NCBI GenBank assembly: GCA_025350945.1
Contig: JANXWW010000016.1
Span: 1-8,188 of the forward strand
Source: Burkholderiales bacterium
GTDB lineage: Bacteria; Pseudomonadota; Gammaproteobacteria; Burkholderiales; Usitatibacteraceae
Direction: 5' to 3'
Length of the DNA: 8,188 nt
In this document: piece after piece, positions 1-6,492 of the stretch
How positions within the stretch are numbered: the first letter of the stretch is position 1
Layout: every line of letters starts with the position of its first letter
Made by a program: the position numbers and the translations under genes
Notes under the pieces: generated by a model
The model's database searches: none
What the model saw: the letters and a program-made list of their open reading frames with translations, nothing else
Told to the model about the DNA's origin: nothing

Positions 1-1
1 A

Positions 2-226
2 GGCAATACAGAAGTCATCAAAGCAAAAATGAAAACCATGGTAGCGCTTGGTCTTCGCGAGACAATTGAAGATATGCTGATTACGTTGGGCACGCAATAT
101 CACATTATTCGTCCGCTGGCCACGAAACAAGGGCTATTCCTGTATATCGTATTGGACAAATCAAAATCAAATCTGGCCATGGCGCGGTTCAAGTTACTTG
201 ACATAGAAAAAACTTTGACGCTATAG
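2..226 (+). CDS. Probable Roadblock/LC7-like protein, C-terminal part
   Basis: The reading frame is open from the left edge (codons start at base 2) and ends at TAG 224-226. The true start lies outside the window, although ATG codons occur at 29 and 38. The visible 74 residues end with a hydrophobic strand (GLFLYIVLDK), then a helix containing SNLAMARFKLLDIEKTL. A 'hydrophobic strand, Asp-Lys, then NLxxAR helix' ending is typical of Roadblock/LC7 small regulatory proteins (MglB-like, about 110-150 residues). These usually dimerise and often act with small GTPases or in motility and polarity. A preceding stretch, EDMLITLGTQYHIIRPL, would be the central strand-helix portion. I infer the family from this pattern only and cannot name a partner or function. 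No gene in the window appears to be co-transcribed with it, because a strong hairpin follows 33 bp downstream. Confidence 0.6.
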   Translation, partial: GNTEVIKAKMKTMVALGLRETIEDMLITLGTQYHIIRPLATKQGLFLYIVLDKSKSNLAMARFKLLDIEKTLTL

Positions 227-259
227 ACTGATGAGCGATATTGTCATCGCCCCATGGTG

Positions 260-293
260 ATGCGCTATTTGTTCAGCCGAATAAATGGCGCAT
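260..293 (+). other. Near-perfect 15-bp hairpin after the Roadblock-like gene
   Basis: Bases 260-274 pair with 279-293 around a 4-base loop (AGCC, 275-278). There are 13 Watson-Crick pairs and two pairs that are G-U only in plus-strand RNA (266/287 and 271/282). On the minus strand these two become A-C mismatches, so the structure favours a plus-strand transcript. It begins 33 bp after the stop at 226. No T-run follows (the next bases are TGATTACCTG), so it is not a textbook intrinsic terminator. It could protect a transcript 3' end, be a weak terminator, or lie in the leader of the ASCH gene at 354. The choice among these is open. Confidence 0.7.
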
Positions 294-353
294 TGATTAC
301 CTGAATTAACAAGGTATCGCGTATAAAAATCGTATTAAAAAATAGAAATATCA

Positions 354-845
354 GTGGAACTGACTGCGGCTAAAAAACAACGAATCATTGACGACATGCG
401 AGTGGCATTGGCATCGCGTGGCACGCCTTTACCGGATGGCGTTATTTCTATCGATCAATATGGCGATTCGGCAGAGCTGTCATTTGATTTACTCGCCCTT
501 ATTGCCAGTGGCAAAAAACGCGGTGGCGCGAGTTTGTATGCCGCTTATGCCATCGAAAAATTGCCGGTGCCGCAGATCGGCGATATTTGCATTGTTTTGG
601 ATTACTACAATAAACCCGTATTTGTGACGCGCAACACCGCGGTGGATATCGTTCCGTTTCATGCGGTGGGGTCTGGCTTCGCGGCCTGCGAGGGTGAAGG
701 AGATGGCTCGCTCGTGTACTGGCGCAGCGCTCACCTCGACTATTTCACGAGAACCGGCCCTGAGCTTGGATTGGTTTTTAGCGAGGATATGTTGATCGTT
801 TGCGTGCGGTTTGAGGTCTTGTACGTGCTTGATGTGTTCAATTGA
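354..845 (+). CDS. ASCH domain protein (YhfF/COG4405-like)
   Basis: This 163-residue protein has the pattern of the stand-alone ASCH family, a PUA-like beta-barrel fold that binds RNA or modified nucleosides. Landmarks are YGDSAEL (36-42), the basic SGKKRGGASLY stretch (52-62), PQIGDICIVLD (73-83), VDIVPF (97-102), the ACEGEGDGSLVYWRSAH block (111-127) and FSEDMLIVCVRFEVLY (142-157). Its length is normal for the family. The start is GTG 354; an in-frame TAA at 336-338 rules out a longer protein, and the next Met (codon 396) would remove an N-terminal helix. No convincing Shine-Dalgarno sequence precedes it. Most relatives I recall read GKKTATAS where this protein has GKKRGGAS, so the usual Thr is replaced. 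Its substrate is unknown. It converges on the M13 peptidase gene with 14 bp between stop codons and no visible terminator in that gap. Confidence 0.85.
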   Translation: MELTAAKKQRIIDDMRVALASRGTPLPDGVISIDQYGDSAELSFDLLALIASGKKRGGASLYAAYAIEKLPVPQIGDICIVLDYYNKPVFVTRNTAVDIVPFHAVGSGFAACEGEGDGSLVYWRSAHLDYFTRTGPELGLVFSEDMLIVCVRFEVLYVLDVFN

Positions 846-859
846 ACGCGGTTGTTTTC

Positions 860-2908
860 TTACCAAACCGTCACCTGATCGCTGGCCGCTCTCACCATTC
901 GATCCCCCACCTTGCAGCCAAACGCCTGCTGAAACTCCGGCAAATTTCCGAGTGGGCCGAGTACGCGGTATTGCGCGGGCGAATGCGAATCGGTGAGTAA
1001 TCGACGGCGCAATTCGGCTTCGCGCACGTTCTGCCGCCATGATTGCGCGTAGTTGATAAAAAAGCGTTTTTCGTTGTCGAGACCGTCAATTTTTTTGCCG
1101 TTTGAATTTGACGAAGCGAGCGCCTTTTGCATGCCCAAATAAGCGACACGCAGACCGCCAAAATCAGCGATGTTTTCACCAAGTGTGGCGCGGCCGTTGA
1201 TGCTTACGCCGGGCAGGGGTTGATACGCTTCATATTGCTTGGCGATGGCGTCAGCCTTCACGTTGTAGCGGGTGGCATCCTCCGCAGTCCACCAATCGCG
1301 ACGGTTGCCAATCGCATCAAATTTACGACCGCGATCATCGAAGCCGTGCGTGAGCTCGTGGCCAATCACCATGCCGATGCCGCCGTAGTTGGATGCATCA
1401 TCCGCTTTTTCATCGAAGAAAGGTGATTGCAGAATCCCAGCGGGAAACACGATTTCGTTAATGCTGGCGTTGTAATACGCGTTCACGGTTGGCGGCGACA
1501 TTGACCACGTGTTGCGATCAATCGGCTTGCCAAGTCGATCCACCTGCCGCTGAAATTCCACGCGCGTGGCGCGAATGATGTTGCCCAAATAATCATCGCG
1601 CTTGATTTCGACTGCGGAATAATCTTTCCACGTATCCGGATAGCCAATCTTGACTGCAATCGCGTCCAGTTTTATGGTCGCTTCTTTTTTTGTTTCCGCA
1701 CTCATCCAGTCGAGCGCTTCAATGCGGTCACGCATCGCAGCGCGCACATTTTTCACCAGATCAAGCGCCTTTGCTTTCGCGCTTGGGCTGAATGCTTTTT
1801 CAACGTACAACTGGCCAATCGCCTCACCCATTGTGCGGTCAATCGTGGCAATCACGCGATCTGTGCGCGGCTCCATTTCTTCCACACCGGTGAGCACTTT
1901 GCCGTAGAACGCAAAATTTTCTTTTTCAAATTCACCAGCCATATTTGGGCTCATCGTGCGCAAGGTGTGCCACACGTTGTACGCGCGCCAGATCGATTGC
2001 GGCGTGTCTTTGGCGAGCGTGGAGAGTGCTTCAAAAAACTTTGGTTGTCCCACGTTGATATCGCCAACGGTGTCGATATTGAGCGTTGAAAAAAAAGCGC
2101 TCCAATCAAAATGAGGCGCAAGTTTTTTTAAACTGTCGAGCGTCATCAAGTTATACGTTTTGTCAGGATCGCGTGCTTCAACACGCGTCATTGCGGCCTC
2201 GGCCAATGCGGTCTCGAGTGCCATGATGTCGGCGGCACTTTTGGCAGCGTCGCCCGTATTCAGCCCAGACAAGGCGAGCATTTTTGCGATGTGCGCCACA
2301 TAGGCTTCACGCTGTTTTTTGCTGCGCTCGTCTGTCGAAAAATAATATTCGCGCTCCGGTAAACCAAGCCCGCCCTGAAATAGCTGCACGATATAGCGCG
2401 ATGAATTTTTCTGGTCTTGCCGCACCGCAAAATTAAATCCCACCGGTGTGCCTTGTTTGTGCAGCAGTGCAAAAGCGCTCGCCATCGATTTGCTGTAAGC
2501 CGGATCTTTGGCGATGTCCAACGCGGTATTCAAGCTTGCTTTGGCATCCATTTTCTCAGCGCTCAAACCGCTTGCGTAAAAATCCCCAACCTTGCGTTTG
2601 ATTGAGCCAGCAGGGGCTGCAGTGGCGCTTTTTAAAATCGATTTCATCACCTCGCGATTGCGCTCGCCAATTTGATCGAAGGCCCCCCAACGTGCCTTGT
2701 CCTTCGGAATCACACTGGCATCTTGCCAGTGCCCTGTGGCATAGCGATAAAAATCGTCACAGGGTGTGGCTTTGGTGTCGAAATAAACAGTGTCGACACC
2801 GGGTTTATCGGGAAGGGATGAAGACGCAACGACCTTACTGGTTTCAGCAAAACTTAAAGTTGATGCTACCGATAGCGCCAACGTTAAAACGTGCGGGATT
2901 GTTTTCAT
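860..2908 (-). CDS. Secreted M13 family zinc metallopeptidase (neprilysin/PepO-like)
   Basis: This 682-residue peptidase is predicted to be exported and to cleave peptides in the periplasm or outside the cell. The start chosen is ATG 2908-2906. It gives a clean signal peptide (MKTIPHVLTLALSVASTLSFA, cleavage likely after Ala21), while an in-frame Met at 2986 would add 26 non-hydrophobic residues and lies upstream of the best promoter. Mature family landmarks follow in order: the CDDFYRYATGHW start of the M13 N-terminal domain, the substrate-binding NAYYNAS (476-482), the zinc-binding HELTH (517-521), the third zinc ligand Glu578 and supporting Asp582 in GENIADFGG, and the DSHSPAQYR segment with His642 and Arg648. 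The C-terminus keeps the GCKVGD block but ends in QVTVW, not in the Cys-x-x-Trp ending of animal neprilysin; bacterial members commonly lack that Cys. All catalytic residues are present, so it should be active. It is a single-gene unit, divergent from the fad operon. Confidence 0.95.
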   Translation of the reverse strand: MKTIPHVLTLALSVASTLSFAETSKVVASSSLPDKPGVDTVYFDTKATPCDDFYRYATGHWQDASVIPKDKARWGAFDQIGERNREVMKSILKSATAAPAGSIKRKVGDFYASGLSAEKMDAKASLNTALDIAKDPAYSKSMASAFALLHKQGTPVGFNFAVRQDQKNSSRYIVQLFQGGLGLPEREYYFSTDERSKKQREAYVAHIAKMLALSGLNTGDAAKSAADIMALETALAEAAMTRVEARDPDKTYNLMTLDSLKKLAPHFDWSAFFSTLNIDTVGDINVGQPKFFEALSTLAKDTPQSIWRAYNVWHTLRTMSPNMAGEFEKENFAFYGKVLTGVEEMEPRTDRVIATIDRTMGEAIGQLYVEKAFSPSAKAKALDLVKNVRAAMRDRIEALDWMSAETKKEATIKLDAIAVKIGYPDTWKDYSAVEIKRDDYLGNIIRATRVEFQRQVDRLGKPIDRNTWSMSPPTVNAYYNASINEIVFPAGILQSPFFDEKADDASNYGGIGMVIGHELTHGFDDRGRKFDAIGNRRDWWTAEDATRYNVKADAIAKQYEAYQPLPGVSINGRATLGENIADFGGLRVAYLGMQKALASSNSNGKKIDGLDNEKRFFINYAQSWRQNVREAELRRRLLTDSHSPAQYRVLGPLGNLPEFQQAFGCKVGDRMVRAASDQVTVW

Positions 2909-2935
2909 GGAATCGTTTTGAAATAGTGATTTCGC

Positions 2936-2964
2936 AAAATAACATTCGCGAGCGTGCGGCGCAA
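2936..2964 (-). promoter_or_regulatory. Candidate sigma-70 promoter for the M13 peptidase
   Basis: Read on the minus strand, TTGCGC (2964-2959) is followed after 17 bp by TATTTT (2941-2936), with TGT directly before the -10 as in extended -10 promoters. It predicts a transcript start near 2929 and a leader of about 20 nt before ATG 2908. The -35 matches only three of six consensus bases, so this is a moderate candidate. Confidence 0.4.
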
Positions 2965-3163
2965 CGTGATTTAACGTTTTGCACATTGAGTGCCGAAATG
3001 CATCGGCAACTTTTGAGATGCGGCAAGCAATTCCTCGCGTGAAGCTGTTTGAAATAACATGCCGAAAGTCTAATACCGGCGGTCATCACGAGCCATAAAT
3101 GCCTCAAACAGCGCGCCAGTAAATGAGTTTATAAATTATGCTGCGCCGCAACATCAAAAGTGA

Positions 3164-3192
3164 TTGACACCTCCAGCGCCGAGTAATACGCT
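3164..3192 (+). promoter_or_regulatory. Candidate sigma-70 promoter of the psrA-fadE-thiolase operon
   Basis: A perfect -35 box TTGACA (3164-3169) is followed by a 17-bp spacer and TACGCT (3187-3192). That -10 keeps the three most conserved positions (T, A and final T). The predicted start is near 3199, giving a leader of about 65-70 nt before ATG 3267. The palindrome at 3196-3213 would sit on that start, an arrangement typical of repression. Confidence 0.55.
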
Positions 3193-3195
3193 AGT

Positions 3196-3213
3196 TTCAA
3201 ACGAGTGTTTGAA
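3196..3213. promoter_or_regulatory. PsrA-type operator palindrome
   Basis: The site is TTCAAAC-GAGT-GTTTGAA, a perfect 7-bp inverted repeat around a 4-bp spacer. Flanking CTAG and TTAG extend the symmetry imperfectly. It fits the published PsrA consensus of Pseudomonas, (G/C)AAAC-N2-4-GTTT(G/C). The gene directly downstream encodes a PsrA-like regulator, and the site overlaps the predicted transcript start, so autorepression is the natural reading. The palindrome is seen directly; the binding is inferred. Confidence 0.7.
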
Positions 3214-3266
3214 TTAGTTCCTAAACTTGCTTAATCCGACTCTAACTCTTTGTTATTAAACAACTC

Positions 3267-3986
3267 ATGGCCATTTCAGCAATTCAAAAGCCGATTCGTA
3301 TAAGTGAAGTTGCCGTTGAAGCCGATACCAAGTCGCGCATTCTCGATGCTGCTGAAGAGCTTTTTATGGAGCACGGTTTTGAAGCGACTTCATTGCGGTT
3401 GATCACGACAGCTGCAGCGGTCAATCTCGCGGCGGCGAATTATCATTTTGGTTCGAAGGAGGAATTATTTCAGGCGGTGTTAACGCGCAGGCTCGATCCG
3501 ATGAATCAGGATCGCATGCAGTTACTGACGAATTATGAAACTGCCGCCGGGAACAAAGCGCTCACGTGCGAAGTCATTATTTCAGCGATGTTTATTCCGG
3601 CACTGAAATTGGCGCGCGATCATGAGCAAGGCGGCAAGAATTTTCTGCGCTTGCTGGGCCGTGCGTATGCTGATCCTGCGCCGTTCATTCGCGAATTTTT
3701 GTCGAATCAATATGCGGAAATGATTGCCCGTTATCGCGCCGCGTTTGCGCGTGCGCTGCCGCATTTGCCGCGCGAGGAAGTGTCGTGGCGTCTGCACTTT
3801 GTGATGGGCGCGCTGTCGTACACATTAGCTGGCACTGATGCGCTGAAAATGATCGCGCAATTTCACCCGGAAGAGGTTAACAACGACGAGTTGTTATTGA
3901 AGCGTTTGGCCCCTTTTCTCGCCGCAGGTCTGCGCGCACCGTTGGCTCAGGCGAGCGACGCGCACCAATGGTTTCAAGAAACCTGA
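3267..3986 (+). CDS. psrA: TetR family transcriptional regulator, PsrA-like (fatty acid-responsive)
   Basis: This 239-residue TetR regulator has an N-terminal DNA-binding domain at about residues 20-70 (TKSRILDAAEELF, then helix-turn-helix TSLRLITTAAAVNLAAANYHFGSK in two parts, 41-51 and 52-64). The stretch SLRLIT...VNLAA.NYHFGSK is nearly the same as in Pseudomonas PsrA. The C-terminal half (about 85-225), with FLRLLGRAYADP and WRLHFVMGALSYTLAG, also follows PsrA. PsrA represses its own gene and beta-oxidation genes until long-chain fatty acyl ligands bind; that role is transferred here by similarity. Support comes from a PsrA-type palindrome over its promoter and from fadE starting 41 nt after its stop. 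The start ATG 3267 lacks a visible Shine-Dalgarno sequence, but no other start preserves the DNA-binding domain. The 19-residue tail before that domain is longer than in Pseudomonas PsrA. Confidence 0.85.
   Translation: MAISAIQKPIRISEVAVEADTKSRILDAAEELFMEHGFEATSLRLITTAAAVNLAAANYHFGSKEELFQAVLTRRLDPMNQDRMQLLTNYETAAGNKALTCEVIISAMFIPALKLARDHEQGGKNFLRLLGRAYADPAPFIREFLSNQYAEMIARYRAAFARALPHLPREEVSWRLHFVMGALSYTLAGTDALKMIAQFHPEEVNNDELLLKRLAPFLAAGLRAPLAQASDAHQWFQET
3970..3983. repeat. Short inverted repeat at the end of psrA, followed by a T-run
   Basis: GGTTTC-AA-GAAACC is a perfect 6-bp inverted repeat directly before the psrA stop codon (TGA 3984-3986), followed by six T's (3987-3992) and another five T's (3996-4000). 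As RNA the stem could form only about five mostly A-U pairs with a CAAG loop, which is weak for a terminator. It might cause partial termination between psrA and fadE, or be coincidence. Confidence 0.3.
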
Positions 3987-4013
3987 TTTTTTGACTTTTT
4001 GTTTTATCTGAAA

Positions 4014-4019
4014 GAGGAG
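4014..4019 (+). promoter_or_regulatory. Strong Shine-Dalgarno sequence for fadE
   Basis: GAGGAG lies 8 nt before ATG 4028. It is the clearest ribosome binding site in the window and fixes the fadE start. The psrA, thiolase and peptidase starts have no comparable site. Confidence 0.85.
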
Positions 4020-4027
4020 ACGTCATC

Positions 4028-6490
4028 ATGCTGACGATTTTATTGTGTGTTGTGCTCGCGGTTGCGATTGTCTGGGCTTTGGCCTATCACGCGGCCAGCG
4101 CGGCGATCTGGTCTGCCGTGGTCGGCGTCACGCTGCTCGCGCTCACCGTGACTGGTGTACTCACGGGTGCCGCTGCGGGGATTTTATGGTTCGTATTTTT
4201 GGGTGGTACGGTGATCGCGAATGTGAAATCGATTCGCATGAGTTTGCTCACGGTGCCGATCTTCGATCTGTATAAAAAAGTGCTGCCGCAAATGTCGCAA
4301 ACCGAGCAGGAAGCGCTCGAGGCGGGCACGGTATGGTGGGATGGCGATTTGTTTTCCGGTAAACCGGACTGGAATAAATGGTTGAATGTGCCCAAGGCAA
4401 AACTAACTGCTGAAGAACAAGCGTTTATTGACGGCCCGACCAACGAGCTGTGCAGCATGATCGATGAGTGGAAAACCACCCACGAGTTGCATGATCTGGA
4501 GCCAAAAGTCTGGCAATTCATCAAGGATAAAGGCTTCCTCGGCATGATTATTCCGAAGGAATATGGCGGTCTTGGTTTTTCGGCCTATGGCCATAGCCAA
4601 ACCGTGATGAAAATCTCGACTCGTTCAGCCACCGCGGCGGTATCGGTCATGGTGCCCAATTCATTGGGCCCCGGCGAATTGCTGATGCATTACGGTACGA
4701 AGGCGCAAAAAGATTATTACCTCCCGCGTCTGGCGAAAGGTTTGGAGATTCCGTGTTTTGCGTTGACGGCTCCTGAAGCCGGATCAGATGCCGCATCGAT
4801 GCCCGACACGGGAATCGTGTGCCGACAAATGTGGGAAGGCAAGGAAACGCTGGGGCTACGTGTGACATGGGAAAAACGCTACATCACATTAGGACCGATT
4901 GCGACGATTTTAGGGCTGGCGTTCAAGTGTTTTGACCCGGATAAATTACTCGGTGGCGAAACCGATTTGGGCATTACCTGTGCATTGATTCCGACTAACA
5001 CACGCGGCGTGAATATTGGTCGTCGCCACGCGACATTGAATGCCGCGTTTATGAACGGCCCGAACTCTGGCAAGGACGTGTTCATTCCGATGGATTGGGT
5101 AATCGGCGGTCAGCCGATGGTCGGCCAAGGCTGGCGCATGTTGATGGAATGTTTGGCCGCCGGGCGCTCGATCTCGTTGCCTGCGCAGTCGATTGCGGCG
5201 GGTAAAGTGGCGGCGTTTTCGTCGGGCGCGTACTCGCGCGTGCGTCAGCAATTCAAAATGCCGATTGGCAAATTTGAAGGTATCGAAGAGCCGCTCGCAC
5301 GCATTGGTGCGAACACGTATCTGGTTGACGCGATGCGCACGATTACGGCAGGTGCGCTCGATCTTGGCGAAAAGCCATCGGTGTTATCCGCGATTTCAAA
5401 ATTTCACGCGACCGAACGCATGCGCATCGTGCTGAACGACGCGATGGATATTCACGGCGGCAAGGGTATTTGCATGGGGCCCAATAATTATCTGGGCCGC
5501 GCGTATCAGCAGATTCCGATTGCGATCACGGTGGAGGGCGCGAATATCCTGACGCGCTCACTGATTATTTTTGGTCAGGGCGCAATTCGTTGCCATCCGT
5601 GGGTGCTAACGGAAATGAAAGCGGCGCGCGAAGATGACGTGAATAAATTTGACGATGCTTTCTGGGGCCACATCAAATTCACGATGTCGAACGCCGCTCG
5701 CGCGTTGTGGACGGGCATCACCGGCGGGCTCGGATTGCCCGCCCCGGCGGACGCTGAAACCAAGCGCTACTATCAACAGATGACGCGATTCTCGTCGGCG
5801 TTTGCGCTGCTGGCGGATACATCCATGTTCATTATCGGCGGCTCGCTCAAGCGCAAAGAAAAACTTTCTGCGCGTCTGGGCGATGTGTTGTCGAATCTTT
5901 ATATGGCGTCCTGCGTGCTGAAATTTTACGATGAGCGCGGCCAGCAAAAAGATGAATTGCCGCTGCTGAAATGGGCGCTTTACGATTGCGCGTTCAAGAT
6001 GCAAGTCGCGATGGACGGCATCATTGGCAACTTTCCGAATCGCCCGGTCGCCTGGATTTTGCGCCGTCTGGTGTTCCCGAAAGGCATGACCTTAATTCAG
6101 CCATCGGACGCAATGGGTCATGACGTTGCGAAGATGCTGATTAATCCAGGCGCGGCGCGTGATCGCCTGATCGCGGGCATGTATTTGCCGAATGATGAGA
6201 AAGATATTTTTGGTCACTTGAATGCGGCCATGAATGCCGTGATCGCGGCTGAGCCGGTGGAAGCGAAAGTCCGCGCAGCACAGCGTGCGGGCCGATTATC
6301 TACAAAAATTGTCGAGCCGATGTTTGAAGAGGCGATGAAGTTATCGGTCATTACCGAAACTGAATTGGCATTGTGGAAGCGTGCCCGCGTGATGACCAAG
6401 GAAGTGGTTCGCGTGGATGATTTCGATAAAAACTTTGGACTCGCGGTTGCGCAGTCTAACGATTGGCAGCATAGCCTGGCAGCAGAATAA
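4028..6490 (+). CDS. fadE: Acyl-CoA dehydrogenase FadE, first step of beta-oxidation
   Basis: This FAD enzyme oxidises acyl-CoA to trans-2-enoyl-CoA and is probably attached to the inner membrane. At 820 residues it matches E. coli FadE (814) nearly end to end. Residues 2-65 form two or three hydrophobic segments. A FadE-specific linker with VLPQMSQTEQEALEAGT and WWDGDLFSGKPDW follows (about 85-117). The dehydrogenase core contains EYGGLGFSAY, NSLGPGELL and the flavin/substrate signature ALTAPEAGSD (245-254). The catalytic base is most likely Glu503 in ITVEGANILTRS, followed by FGQGAIRCHP. The rest (about 525-810) is the FadE-type C-terminal domain (DUF1974), including GGSLKRKEKLSARLGD, NFPNRPVAW and VDDFD near the end. 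The start is set by GAGGAG 8 nt upstream. It lies 41 nt after the PsrA-like regulator and 2 nt before the thiolase, so all three are probably one operon. Confidence 0.97.
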   Translation: MLTILLCVVLAVAIVWALAYHAASAAIWSAVVGVTLLALTVTGVLTGAAAGILWFVFLGGTVIANVKSIRMSLLTVPIFDLYKKVLPQMSQTEQEALEAGTVWWDGDLFSGKPDWNKWLNVPKAKLTAEEQAFIDGPTNELCSMIDEWKTTHELHDLEPKVWQFIKDKGFLGMIIPKEYGGLGFSAYGHSQTVMKISTRSATAAVSVMVPNSLGPGELLMHYGTKAQKDYYLPRLAKGLEIPCFALTAPEAGSDAASMPDTGIVCRQMWEGKETLGLRVTWEKRYITLGPIATILGLAFKCFDPDKLLGGETDLGITCALIPTNTRGVNIGRRHATLNAAFMNGPNSGKDVFIPMDWVIGGQPMVGQGWRMLMECLAAGRSISLPAQSIAAGKVAAFSSGAYSRVRQQFKMPIGKFEGIEEPLARIGANTYLVDAMRTITAGALDLGEKPSVLSAISKFHATERMRIVLNDAMDIHGGKGICMGPNNYLGRAYQQIPIAITVEGANILTRSLIIFGQGAIRCHPWVLTEMKAAREDDVNKFDDAFWGHIKFTMSNAARALWTGITGGLGLPAPADAETKRYYQQMTRFSSAFALLADTSMFIIGGSLKRKEKLSARLGDVLSNLYMASCVLKFYDERGQQKDELPLLKWALYDCAFKMQVAMDGIIGNFPNRPVAWILRRLVFPKGMTLIQPSDAMGHDVAKMLINPGAARDRLIAGMYLPNDEKDIFGHLNAAMNAVIAAEPVEAKVRAAQRAGRLSTKIVEPMFEEAMKLSVITETELALWKRARVMTKEVVRVDDFDKNFGLAVAQSNDWQHSLAAE

Positions 6491-6492
6491 AA

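Larger units (their letters stand above)
2909..3266. other. Divergent intergenic region, M13 peptidase / psrA-fadE operon
   Basis: This 358-bp stretch separates two divergent genes. It contains a minus-strand promoter candidate (2936-2964), a plus-strand promoter candidate (3164-3192) and a PsrA-type palindrome (3196-3213). Between about 2965 and 3160 I see no convincing gene. The open frame that crosses from the peptidase gene to 3042 on the plus strand has no family features. Isolated half-sites GTTTGAA (3047-3053) and CAAAC (3104-3108) occur but lack partners at the right spacing. Confidence 0.7.

Noticed and set aside
489..1040. 183-codon open frame on the minus strand across the ASCH gene and the end of the peptidase gene
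   Set aside because: It overlaps two recognised genes, has low-complexity Arg/Ala-rich content and no family features; it is a shadow frame.
2713..2731. Perfect 8-bp inverted repeat CACTGGCA-TCT-TGCCAGTG
   Set aside because: It lies inside a well-conserved coding segment of the M13 gene (GHWQDASVIP), so chance within codons is the simplest explanation.
2909..2986. 26-residue N-terminal extension of the M13 peptidase from the Met at 2986
   Set aside because: It would bury the signal peptide inside the protein, and the best promoter (2936-2964) lies within it. The start at 2908 gives a normal exported protein.
2602..3042. 146-codon plus-strand open frame over the peptidase start and intergenic region
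   Set aside because: It is antisense to the signal peptide and N-terminal domain of the M13 gene, with no recognisable domain, no Shine-Dalgarno sequence and an unlikely composition.
4087..4545. 152-codon minus-strand open frame inside fadE
   Set aside because: It is fully antisense to a strongly conserved gene and has no family features; similar minus-strand frames elsewhere in fadE and the thiolase are likewise shadows.
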